Assembly: GCA_002345545.1 (NCBI GenBank) | Contig: DDVW01000001.1 | Location: 17,415 to 22,658 of the forward strand | DNA: 5,244 nt | Source: Stenotrophomonas sp. UBA2302 | GTDB taxonomy: Bacteria; Pseudomonadota; Gammaproteobacteria; Xanthomonadales; Xanthomonadaceae | Direction: 5' to 3' | Part shown: piece by piece, positions 1 to 5,137 of the stretch | Layout: each line of letters opens with the position of its first letter | How positions within the stretch are numbered: position 1 is the stretch's first letter | Program-made: the position numbers and the translations under genes | The notes under the pieces: generated by a model | Databases searched by the model: none | What the model was told of the DNA's origin: nothing | Seen by the model: only the letters and a program-made list of their open reading frames with translations

Positions 1-49
1 CCGGGTACCGGCTTTACGGCGCATCACTGTAAAAAGCAACGGCGGTTAG

Positions 50-132
50 ATGAGCGATCCGCGGGACAAGCTTTTCGAAAAGCTGGCCATCAAGGGGCTG
101 CGCGTGAGGCCCTTCGATGGCTTTATTTTTTT
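50..132 (+). pseudogene. Retron effector, 5' fragment (codons 1-28 region, NDT-like domain start)
   Basis: The ATG at 50 directly follows an in-frame TAG (47-49), so the effector cannot start further upstream. A weak GGCGG (41-45) is the only ribosome-binding-like sequence. The fragment reads MSDPRDKLFEKLAIKGLRVR, then PFDGF, and enters the A/T tract where the ISL3 element begins at 133. Translation runs into the element and stops at 209-211, giving a 53-residue dead product. Joined to 3075-3926 after removing the element and one 8-bp repeat, it forms a 308-aa protein in which residues 25-31 read FIFLCGG. That is the first strand and glycine turn typical of the nucleoside-deoxyribosyltransferase-like fold of Ec86-type effectors. 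Confidence 0.8.
125..132. repeat. Left target-site duplication, ATTTTTTT
   Basis: These eight bases directly precede the GGG that opens the left inverted repeat. An identical copy follows the right end at 3075-3082. Eight-bp, AT-rich target duplications are typical of the ISL3 family. The low complexity of the repeat weakens it alone, but its ends coincide exactly with both inverted repeats. Confidence 0.88.
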
Positions 133-155
133 GGGTAACCGGAATATCTGGTTGA
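133..155 (+). repeat. Left terminal inverted repeat of the ISL3 element
   Basis: The repeat begins GGGTAACCGGA and ends TGGTTGA. Against the right end read inward (GGGTATGCGGA ... TGGTTGA) the matches are GGGTA, CGGA, one T and TGGTTGA, 17 of 23. Matching blocks are about one helical turn apart, as expected for transposase contacts. Similarity stops after position 23. Confidence 0.85.
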
Positions 156-207
156 TCTCTTCCTTGGCGTTCACTTACACAATTCATTCTCTCAACGGAA
201 ATAATGG

Positions 208-236
208 TTGACGAGATTGCCGGATGCCACTACAGT
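208..236 (+). promoter_or_regulatory. Sigma70-like promoter inside the left end of the ISL3 element
   Basis: A TTGACG box at 208-213 and a TACAGT box at 231-236 are separated by 17 bases, the ideal spacing. Predicted transcription would start near 243 and read toward the cargo genes. The -35 box is embedded in a second copy of the terminal-repeat motif TGGTTGA (205-211), so transposase or a cargo regulator bound there could repress the promoter. This is a sequence match only. Confidence 0.5.
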
Positions 237-270
237 TCGTACTAGGTGCTGAACACACCTTCGTAGGCGG

Positions 271-301
271 AAGCCGCTCCCGACAGTTAAAGCGGCTTTT
301 T
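271..301 (+). terminator. Rho-independent terminator or attenuator
   Basis: AAGCCGCT (271-278) pairs perfectly with AGCGGCTT (291-298) over a 12-base loop and runs into a T tract (297-301). It lies only about 30 bases after the predicted start of the 208-236 promoter and upstream of all the cargo genes. It therefore either ends a short RNA of about 60 bases or attenuates the cargo operon. Confidence 0.65.
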
Positions 302-350
302 CTCGTCTGTAGGTTTTGTATTGCCCCGGAGTGCGGGACAATAACGACTT

Positions 351-452
351 ATGGCCGGGTGGCGCGCAGCTATACAAGACCCGAAAGGGGAAATCTGCGG
401 GCGGCCCTACGACCGTGTTCAAGCACCCGGCCGCCTCTCTGAACAGGAGGCG
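351..452 (+). ncRNA. Structured leader RNA upstream of the cargo operon (candidate radC-type motif)
   Basis: GGCCGGGTG (353-361) pairs perfectly with CACCCGGCC (424-432), closing a multibranch fold. Inside are CGCAG (365-369) with CTGCG (395-399), capped by CCC-GAAA-GGG (380-389), a GNRA tetraloop hairpin, and a short CGG/CCG pairing (402-404 with 413-415). A final hairpin pairs CGCCTC (432-437) with GAGGCG (447-452), 16 bases before the ribosome-binding site at 469-474. The architecture and position recall the radC RNA motif, described in leaders of DNA-interacting genes on proteobacterial mobile elements. I name that family from memory and cannot confirm it. The ORFs that cross this stretch on either strand look spurious. 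Confidence 0.6.
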
Positions 453-479
453 AAATTGAACGAATCGTAGGAGGCCATC

Positions 480-992
480 ATGGCTGCTCAATCAACTGTT
501 ACCCGACTCCCAGTCGAGTTCGTCCGCCAACCTGCTGCCAGCGCGCTCAGGTTCAAGAACCGCAAGAAACTCCCGGTTCACCGTCTCCCGTTTGTCGATA
601 CCGTCCCCGGCAAGCTTGGCTTGTCCTTCTGGGCCGTGCCCAAGACCGGCGGCTACTTCGGCGGCAACGAGACGGGCTGCGCTCTGGCGCGCATTTACAT
701 GAAGCACCTCAAGGAACACGGCATCGGCTTCGCAGGCGGCAACCTGCAAGGCATGGTGCTGGACATGTTCGACTGCAATAACAGCGACGACCCGGAAGTC
801 AGCGCGCTGCGGGGTCAGGTGGTCGGCTTCTTCGTCGAGCTGGAGCGCTGGTTGGCCGGTGCCGCCAAGTACCTGGAAGGTGGGTTGGACAAGCACGACA
901 ACAAGACCCTTCTCAAGGCCGCCAACGCGGGCCTGAACTTCGACAACGAGGCGTACATGGCCTCCCTGTCAGACGAAGATGAGGAGGAGTGA
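480..992 (+). CDS. Hypothetical protein (170 aa), first gene of the transposon cargo operon
   Basis: I do not recognise a named family. The start at 480 has a strong AGGAGG (469-474) five bases upstream and follows a structured leader. The soluble 170-residue protein has no signal peptide or membrane segment. A basic stretch (about residues 25-37, RFKNRKKLPVHR) precedes a compact middle with many glycines (KTGGYFGGNETG, about 56-67, and FAGGNLQG further on). It then has an LRGQVVGFFVELERWL helix and an acidic tail DEDEEE. The general look, including a glycine-rich core and an LRGQVVGFF segment, resembles unknown-function proteins on proteobacterial integrative elements; this is an impression. 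It ends three bases before the next start, and its Glu-coding tail doubles as the ribosome-binding site (GAGGAGGAG, 981-989) of that gene. Confidence 0.85.
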   Translation: MAAQSTVTRLPVEFVRQPAASALRFKNRKKLPVHRLPFVDTVPGKLGLSFWAVPKTGGYFGGNETGCALARIYMKHLKEHGIGFAGGNLQGMVLDMFDCNNSDDPEVSALRGQVVGFFVELERWLAGAAKYLEGGLDKHDNKTLLKAANAGLNFDNEAYMASLSDEDEEE

Positions 993-995
993 GCC

Positions 996-1730
996 ATGAA
1001 CAGCATCGTCACCCTGAACGACACTGGCTGTCCGGTCACCACCTCGCTGGCCATTGCCGAAGGCGTGGGCAACCCGCACTCGTCCGTCATCAAGCTGATC
1101 CGCCAGAACACCAGTGATCTGGAGGAGTTCGGACTTCTGGATTTCAAATCCGAAAGTACAGGGGGCCGCCCCACAGAGTACGCCCTACTCAACGAACAGC
1201 AGTCCACCCTGTTGCTGACCTACATGCGCAACAACGATGTGGTGCGCGAGTTCAAGAAGCGGCTGGTCAAAGCCTTCTTCGAGCTGGCCCAGCAGCGCCA
1301 GGCCCCCAGCGTGGAGAACCTATCCCGACTGGAGATCCTGCAACTGGCCATGCAGTCCGAGGAGGAGCGCTTGCGGCTAGAGCAGGAGAAACGCCAGCTC
1401 GAACATCAGATCGAGGAGGAAGCGCCCCGCGTTGCCTTCGCCAAGCAGGTGGAGATTTCCCAGGACGCCATCAGCGTGGCGCAAGCAGCCAAGATACTCG
1501 GCACCGGCCAGCGCCGACTGTTCGCGTTCCTGCGCCAGGTTGGCTGGGTTTCCCGGCGCAATGAGCCATATCAGACCAGGATCGAAGCCGGTTATCTGGA
1601 CGTGAAGCTGGGTAGCTGGGAGCACCCCAACCACGGCCTGCAACAGTCCGTCACCGCGCTGGTGACCGGCAAGGGCCTCGCCAAACTGCAAAAGCTATGG
1701 AGCCAACACCACAGGGAGAAAGCTGCATGA
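996..1730 (+). CDS. Rha-family regulator with C-terminal KilAC (antirepressor) domain, 244 aa
   Basis: Residues 1-98 match the phage regulatory Rha family: an N-terminal helix-turn-helix-like part (TTSLAIAEGVGNPHSSVIKLI, about 15-35), then the typical TGGRPTEYALLNEQQSTLLL (55-74) and MRNN...VVREFKKRLVKAFF. Residues 104-142 are a charged, probably coiled-coil linker rich in Glu, Arg and Leu. Residues 155-235 match the KilAC/ANT domain (ISVAQAAKILGTGQRRLFAFL and an ending TGKGLAKLQKLW), a DNA-binding module of phage antirepressors. Such proteins usually control the lysis-lysogeny choice or interfere with host repressors; here it sits in a transposon. The inferred role is control of element transcription or transposition, perhaps in response to phage or stress. 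The gene starts just after the unknown gene and its stop overlaps the transposase start. Confidence 0.9.
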   Translation: MNSIVTLNDTGCPVTTSLAIAEGVGNPHSSVIKLIRQNTSDLEEFGLLDFKSESTGGRPTEYALLNEQQSTLLLTYMRNNDVVREFKKRLVKAFFELAQQRQAPSVENLSRLEILQLAMQSEEERLRLEQEKRQLEHQIEEEAPRVAFAKQVEISQDAISVAQAAKILGTGQRRLFAFLRQVGWVSRRNEPYQTRIEAGYLDVKLGSWEHPNHGLQQSVTALVTGKGLAKLQKLWSQHHREKAA

Positions 1731-3016
1731 CCGAAATGCCCGACAACATCCTGCATCTGCCGGGCTACGAGGTGCTGGGCTGCAAATCCACTGACGATGA
1801 GATGCACTTCCAGGTGGATGCGCCCGAGCCCAGCGCCTGCGAGCAGTGCGGCGTAATGGGTGAATTCGTGCGTTTTGGCAAGCGTGATGTGGCTTACCGC
1901 GATCTTCCTATCCACGGCAAGCGGGTCACCCTCTGGGTGATCCGTCGCCGGTATACCTGCCGGGCCTGCAAAACCACTTTCAGGCCCCAGCTACCAGAGA
2001 TAGTGGACGGCTTCCGCATGACGCTGCGGCTGCATGAATACGTGGAGAAGGAGTCTTTCAACCACCCCTACACCTTCGTGGCGGCCCAGACCGGCCTGGA
2101 CGAGAAGACGGTGCGCGACATCTTCAATGTCCGAGCCGAGTTCCTGGGGCGCTGGCACCGTTTCGAGACGCCCCGCATTCTGGGCATCGACGAGCTGTAC
2201 CTGAACAAGCGCTACCGCTGCATCCTGACCAACATCGAGGAGCGAACCCTGCTCGACCTGCTGGCCAGCCGCCGTCAGGACGTGGTGACCAATTACCTGA
2301 CAAGGCTGAAAGATCGTCAGAAGGTCGAGATCGTCAGCATGGACATGTGGAACCCCTACCGGGCAGCGGTCAAAGCAGTGTTGCCGCAGGCCCGCATCGT
2401 GGTCGATAAGTTCCATGTGGTGCGCATGGCCAATGAAGCCTTGGAGAAGGTGCGCAAGGGCCTCAGGAAGGAGCTGAAACCCTCCCAGAGCCGAACTCTC
2501 AAGGGAGACCGGAAAATCCTACTGAAACGCGCTCATGAAGTCTCAGACCGGGAACGGCTGATCATGGAGACTTGGACAGGTGCATTTCCGCAACTGCTGG
2601 CAGCCTACGAGCACAAAGAGCGCTTCTACGGCATCTGGAACGCCACTGCCCGGCCCCAGGCAGAAGCCGCTTTGGACGAGTGGATAGCCACCATCCCCAA
2701 GGGTCAGAAGGAAGTCTGGAGCGATCTGGTCAGGGCGGTGGGCAATTGGCGCGAAGAGATCATGACCTACTTCGAGACGGACATACCCGTCACCAACGCT
2801 TACACGGAGTCCATCAACCGCTTGGCCAAGGATAAGAACCGTGAGGGGCGTGGTTACTCGTTCGAGGTGATGCGGGCACGAATGCTCTACACCACGAAAC
2901 ACAAGAAGAAGGCCCCGACTGCGAAGGTCTCTCCGTTCCAAAGGCAAACCATCGGTTACGGCGTGCCGGATTTCGCAGAGGAACTCAACTACGGGGTCGA
3001 TCTATCAACCATCTGA
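1727..3016 (+). CDS. tnpA: ISL3-family DDE transposase, 429 aa
   Basis: An N-terminal zinc-binding region has C38-x2-C41 and C78-x2-C81. A helix-turn-helix-like stretch follows (about 117-133, FVAAQTGLDEKTVRDIF). The ISL3 catalytic core then has D155 in GIDE, D206 in SMDMWNPY, the family hallmark DKFHVV (227-232) and the catalytic Glu E361 in TNAYTESINR, separated from D206 by a long helical insertion as usual in ISL3. Length is normal and no frame break is seen, so it is probably active. An upstream ATG at 1697 is in frame, but I prefer 1727: it has GGGAG (1714-1718) eight bases upstream and forms ATGA with the regulator stop. That overlap implies translational coupling, so transposase output should follow that of the Rha/KilAC gene. 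Confidence 0.95.
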   Translation: MTEMPDNILHLPGYEVLGCKSTDDEMHFQVDAPEPSACEQCGVMGEFVRFGKRDVAYRDLPIHGKRVTLWVIRRRYTCRACKTTFRPQLPEIVDGFRMTLRLHEYVEKESFNHPYTFVAAQTGLDEKTVRDIFNVRAEFLGRWHRFETPRILGIDELYLNKRYRCILTNIEERTLLDLLASRRQDVVTNYLTRLKDRQKVEIVSMDMWNPYRAAVKAVLPQARIVVDKFHVVRMANEALEKVRKGLRKELKPSQSRTLKGDRKILLKRAHEVSDRERLIMETWTGAFPQLLAAYEHKERFYGIWNATARPQAEAALDEWIATIPKGQKEVWSDLVRAVGNWREEIMTYFETDIPVTNAYTESINRLAKDKNREGRGYSFEVMRARMLYTTKHKKKAPTAKVSPFQRQTIGYGVPDFAEELNYGVDLSTI

Positions 3017-3027
3017 TGGTGGTATCG

Positions 3028-3057
3028 GGTTGATGGGGTCAAGGTGCCCCGTCAACC
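3028..3057 (+). terminator. Stem-loop after the transposase, overlapping the right inverted repeat
   Basis: GGTTGATGGGG (3028-3038) pairs with CCCCGTCAACC (3047-3057) over an 8-base loop, 11 pairs with one G-T. The right arm lies partly inside the terminal inverted repeat. No T run follows at once; the T7 of the target duplication is 18 bases further on. It may be a terminator, a block to incoming translation or transcription, or a transposase-binding structure, so the terminator call is weak. Confidence 0.35.
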
Positions 3058-3074
3058 ATTAAATCCGCATACCC
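3052..3074 (-). repeat. Right terminal inverted repeat of the ISL3 element
   Basis: Read inward from 3074 on the minus strand it begins GGGTATGCGGA and ends TGGTTGA. It matches the left end at 17 of 23 positions and directly abuts the right copy of ATTTTTTT. Confidence 0.85.
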
Positions 3075-3082
3075 ATTTTTTT
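3075..3082. repeat. Right target-site duplication, ATTTTTTT
   Basis: Identical to 125-132. It directly follows the CCC that closes the right inverted repeat. Reading it as ATT TTT TT(A) gives the I-F-L of the effector motif FIFLCGG. Confidence 0.88.
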
Positions 3083-3926
3083 ATGTGGTGGATCAGTTGA
3101 CGCCACTAGAAATCAGCCCGTTTCCCTCAGGGACGCTATCTATCGGGAGGCTGTGAAGTCTCCGGATATCGAGAAGCGGCTACGGTTGGCAGAAGAGTTC
3201 AAAGACTGGGCCGACGATGGTCATTACCATGACCTGCTGACATTTGAGGAGCACATCGCTCAGATGTCTGAGGTAATTGTTTTGGCGCTGGAAAGTCCGG
3301 GCGCCTTGGCTGAGCTGGGGATGTTCAGTGCGATTGAGAGTTTTCGATCGAAACTGGTGATATTCGTTGCTTCCACCCACTACGAGCAATCATCTTTCAT
3401 TAGATTGGGGCCTCTGAAATTCTTAGAGAACTCTCTCGATAATGTGGCCGAGGTCTTTCCATGGATGACGGACGGTGTGCGATCAGTGCCAGATCCCGAG
3501 TGGTTAGATCAATCTGCTTCCGAAGTTTTCGAGGCGCTTACCGAGCGATTGAAGCCGGCCAAGAATGAGGTTCCATTCAGGAGTGCTGAGTGGCTCCACG
3601 TAACTTTGCTCGTATGTGACCTTATCTGGATTATGTCGGCCCTGACGATAACCGAGGTCACTGGATACTTGCAGAAGATGGGTATTGAGGAATCTCTGGT
3701 TGATCTTAGAAGGCGCCTTTTCCTTCTTGAGAAGCTTGGCGTTATTAGGGTCGTCGCGAGATCAAATCAGCGATTCTATGTATCGCTGCGAAGCGAGCAG
3801 TTTTTGAATTTCAAGATATCACCCACCGAGCTTGATCTCGCCCGTCTACAGATGGACGCGGTCGCGTACTACGAGAGAAACGACAAGAAGCGTCACAAGG
3901 CCCTAGTTGAAGGAAGGAGAGCATGA
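3075..3926 (+). pseudogene. Retron effector, 3' fragment (NDT-like domain plus C-terminal winged-helix-like region)
   Basis: This is residues 26-308 of the reconstructed effector. It opens IFLCGG and carries LRDAIYREA, AEEFKDW, then LESPGALAELGMFS (about 96-109). The last matches the ESPG...ELG...F motif of Ec86-type effectors, where this NDT-like domain acts as an N-glycosidase/deoxyribosyltransferase-like enzyme. SFIRLGPLKFL (about 132-142) matches the family's SFI-x-x-GP motif. The C-terminal part (about 200-265, ITEVTGYLQKMG ... LEKLGVIRV) looks like a winged helix, the probable DNA-binding module. An in-frame TAA in the right end (3060-3062) blocks readthrough from the element. A GTG at 3153 could start a 257-aa product, but GGGAGG lies only 2 bases away and the product would lack the first strand and glycine turn. 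No other damage is visible, so the insertion may be recent. Confidence 0.88.
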
Positions 3927-4846
3927 TTTCCTCGGAGTCCAGCCTGATCAAGAAGATTTCCGACGTCGGTGGCATGCTTCCTGCACAGGTGGCGGCGATT
4001 GCCCGGACATCTCCGTTGCGATACAAGAGTTTCGCTATCCGGAAGAGAAATGGTGGAATCAGAACTGTTGCACAGCCCGCTCGGGAGGTGAAGTTTCTCC
4101 AGAGTATTCTCAAGTCTCTGATGGAGCCGCTACTACCATTTCACGAGAGCATTGCGGCTTACAGGCCAGGGGACTCCATAAAAAAGAACGCATTAAGGCA
4201 TTCCAATTCGCGATTTCTTTTAAAAATGGATTTCGTGAATTTCTTTCCTTCAATTACCGCTCGTGATGTCGGTCTTCACTTGCAAAAGTATTGCCCCCGC
4301 CTCGTTAATGAGGACGACGTCGAAGCATTTACTTACATATGCTGCTGGGCGGAGAATCGCTCGTGGCCCCTGAGGTTATGTATTGGAGCTCCATCTTCGC
4401 CGTGGTTGTCAAACTCGATACTTTTTGATATTGATTCCGCCATTCAGGATGAGGTTTCGAGTCTCGGCGTAACCTATAGCCGATATGCCGACGATCTAAC
4501 CTTTTCATGTAGTGAAAAGGGGGTTCTTGGGTGCATTCCTAATATCGTAGATAAGATTATTTCATCTGCAGATTATCCGCGTTTATCCGTGAATCACGAG
4601 AAGACCATTCACGCTTCTCGTGCGACTAATCGAACGGTCACGGGGATTGTACTGACGCCCGGTGGAGACTTGTCGGTGGGTCGCGAAAGGAAACGCCAGG
4701 TCAGAGCGATGCACCATAAGCTGGTTCTCGGTGTGTTGAACGAAGAAAAGAAAGAAGAGCTTGAGGGGTTGATAAACTTTATTGAAAGTATCGAGCCTGG
4801 ATTTAGGCTTCGGCTAAGTAGAAAGACCCTTCCTAGAACCGGTTGA
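3923..4846 (+). CDS. Retron reverse transcriptase, 307 aa
   Basis: It makes the multicopy single-stranded DNA by copying the msd part of the retron RNA and, in Ec86-like systems, sits in a complex with the effector. Visible motifs are GGIRTVAQPARE (about 44-55), the retron-specific NAxxH at 89-93, catalytic D103 in LKMDFVNFFPS, GAPSSPWLSN (155-164), YADD (188-191) with the two catalytic Asp, NHEKT (about 224-228) and the retron VTG at 239-241. All catalytic residues are present. The start at 3923 overlaps the effector stop (ATGA) with AGGAAGGAGA (3911-3920) just upstream. Length is slightly below the 320 aa of Ec86 RT; the tail (SRKTLPRTG) ends shortly before REP-like repeats, so a few residues may have been lost. 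Expression is uncertain because the upstream cistron is split. Confidence 0.95.
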   Translation: MISSESSLIKKISDVGGMLPAQVAAIARTSPLRYKSFAIRKRNGGIRTVAQPAREVKFLQSILKSLMEPLLPFHESIAAYRPGDSIKKNALRHSNSRFLLKMDFVNFFPSITARDVGLHLQKYCPRLVNEDDVEAFTYICCWAENRSWPLRLCIGAPSSPWLSNSILFDIDSAIQDEVSSLGVTYSRYADDLTFSCSEKGVLGCIPNIVDKIISSADYPRLSVNHEKTIHASRATNRTVTGIVLTPGGDLSVGRERKRQVRAMHHKLVLGVLNEEKKEELEGLINFIESIEPGFRLRLSRKTLPRTG

Positions 4847-4856
4847 AAAACCAAAA

Positions 4857-4893
4857 CAGGGGTCAGAGCGAATTAAATCTGCTTCTGGTTGGG
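4857..4893 (+). repeat. 37-bp direct repeat, copy 1 (REP/RAYT-flank type)
   Basis: It starts CAGGGGTCAGAGCGAATTAA and is 33/37 identical to 4915-4951. A partial third copy, CAGGGGTCAG, lies at 4899-4908. Read on the minus strand, this copy encodes NQKQI followed by TAA, closely matching the end of the RAYT remnant (SQKKI-stop). It may therefore be the tail end of another RAYT copy. Confidence 0.75.
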
Positions 4894-4914
4894 AAAAACA
4901 GGGGTCAGGAAAAT

Positions 4915-4951
4915 CAGGGGTCAGAGTCAATTAAATCTTCTTCTGGCTGGG
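4915..4951 (+). repeat. 37-bp direct repeat, copy 2, overlapping the RAYT stop
   Basis: It starts CAGGGGTCAGAGTCAATTAA and differs from copy 1 at four positions. It contains the stop codon and last codons of the minus-strand RAYT remnant. GGGGTCAGAGTCAATTAAAT-type sequences are commonly seen at the 3' end of RAYT genes in gammaproteobacteria (recalled, not searched). Confidence 0.75.
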
Positions 4952-5137
4952 GCTGTCTGGTGCTGATGTTTCTTGAGTCTGCTTTCGGGGTCTTCCGGCT
5001 TTTCGTGGGATGATGCTGCGGCCCAGTTGTGCTTCGATGGCGCTGCGGAAGCGGTCGTTGCCCATAGGTTGCTGGTGATGCAGGTGCTGGGCGAAGCGCG
5101 AGGCGTCTTCAGCAGTGGCCTGTTGCACAAGCTCGTG
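4931..5137 (-). pseudogene. REP-associated tyrosine transposase (RAYT), C-terminal remnant
   Basis: The last 68 codons are preserved, running from HELVQQATAED to SQKKI-stop. The stretch MGNDRFRSAIEAQLGR followed by PRKAGRPRK is the usual C-terminal signature of RAYT/Y1 transposases. RAYTs are single-copy domesticated transposases thought to mobilise REP hairpins. The catalytic HUH and Tyr part would lie to the right, beyond 5137, but there the sequence changes to the start of an IS3-family element. The gene is therefore truncated, or its other half lies beyond that element. The open frame continues in IS sequence to 5233, giving a chimera that is not a real N-terminus. Confidence 0.75.

Larger units (their letters stand above)
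133..3074 (+). mobile_element. ISL3-family transposon with passenger genes, 2942 bp
   Basis: The boundaries are set by imperfect inverted repeats (133-155 and 3052-3074, 17 of 23 positions matching when read inward) and by identical 8-bp flanking repeats. Inside, left to right, are a promoter-like site, a hairpin terminator, a structured leader, a 170-aa unknown protein, a Rha/KilAC regulator and an ISL3 transposase, all genes on the plus strand. ISL3 elements with only a transposase are about 1.3-1.5 kb; this one is about twice that because of the cargo. Passenger genes are known in some ISL3 members such as ISPpu12, but those I know of carry metal or lipoprotein-processing genes, not this set. 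Removing the element repairs the retron effector frame, an independent check of the boundaries. It is GC-rich compared with the retron genes around it. Confidence 0.92.
50..4846 (+). other. Type II-A-like (Ec86/Eco1-like) retron operon, interrupted by an ISL3-family element
   Basis: The locus has an effector gene (pieces 50-124 and 3075-3926) followed by a retron reverse transcriptase (3923-4846) that overlaps its stop by ATGA. This gene order, effector then RT, is that of the Ec86/Eco1 retron, where the msr-msd RNA comes first. In that known system the RT makes an RNA-DNA hybrid that holds the effector in an inactive complex, and phage attack releases it. Here the effector is split after codon 25 by a 2942-bp transposon, so the system is probably non-functional as a defence unless the element excises precisely. 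The msr-msd RNA is not visible; only 49 bases precede the effector start. Confidence 0.85.

Noticed and set aside
224..442. 72-aa ORF on the plus strand in the leader region
   Set aside because: It runs through the terminator stem and the structured leader, has no ribosome-binding site and has an Arg/Cys-rich, non-protein-like composition.
192..491. 99-aa ORF on the minus strand
   Set aside because: It is antisense to the terminator and leader RNA, with no recognisable domain or start signal.
1697..1726. Transposase start at the upstream in-frame ATG 1697
   Set aside because: It lies inside the Rha/KilAC gene, and the added ten residues do not look like ISL3 N-termini. The ATG at 1727 has a ribosome-binding site and an ATGA overlap.
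2543..2947. Minus-strand 134-aa ORF and plus-strand 87-aa ORF (2572-2835) inside the transposase
   Set aside because: Both are alternative-frame shadows of the GC-rich transposase coding sequence and have no family resemblance.
3153..3926. A separate 257-aa gene starting at GTG 3153
   Set aside because: The open frame continues upstream to the transposon end and joins 50-124 to form a complete effector. The GGGAGG before GTG is only two bases away, and the shorter product would lack the FIFLCGG strand.
3907..4266. 119-aa ORF overlapping the effector end and RT start
   Set aside because: It is a frame-shifted shadow of the RT, which has clear motifs in its own frame.
4857..4951. CRISPR-like repeats
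   Set aside because: There are only two full copies plus a 10-base fragment, and the unit overlaps RAYT coding sequence. There is no regular spacer array and no cas gene.
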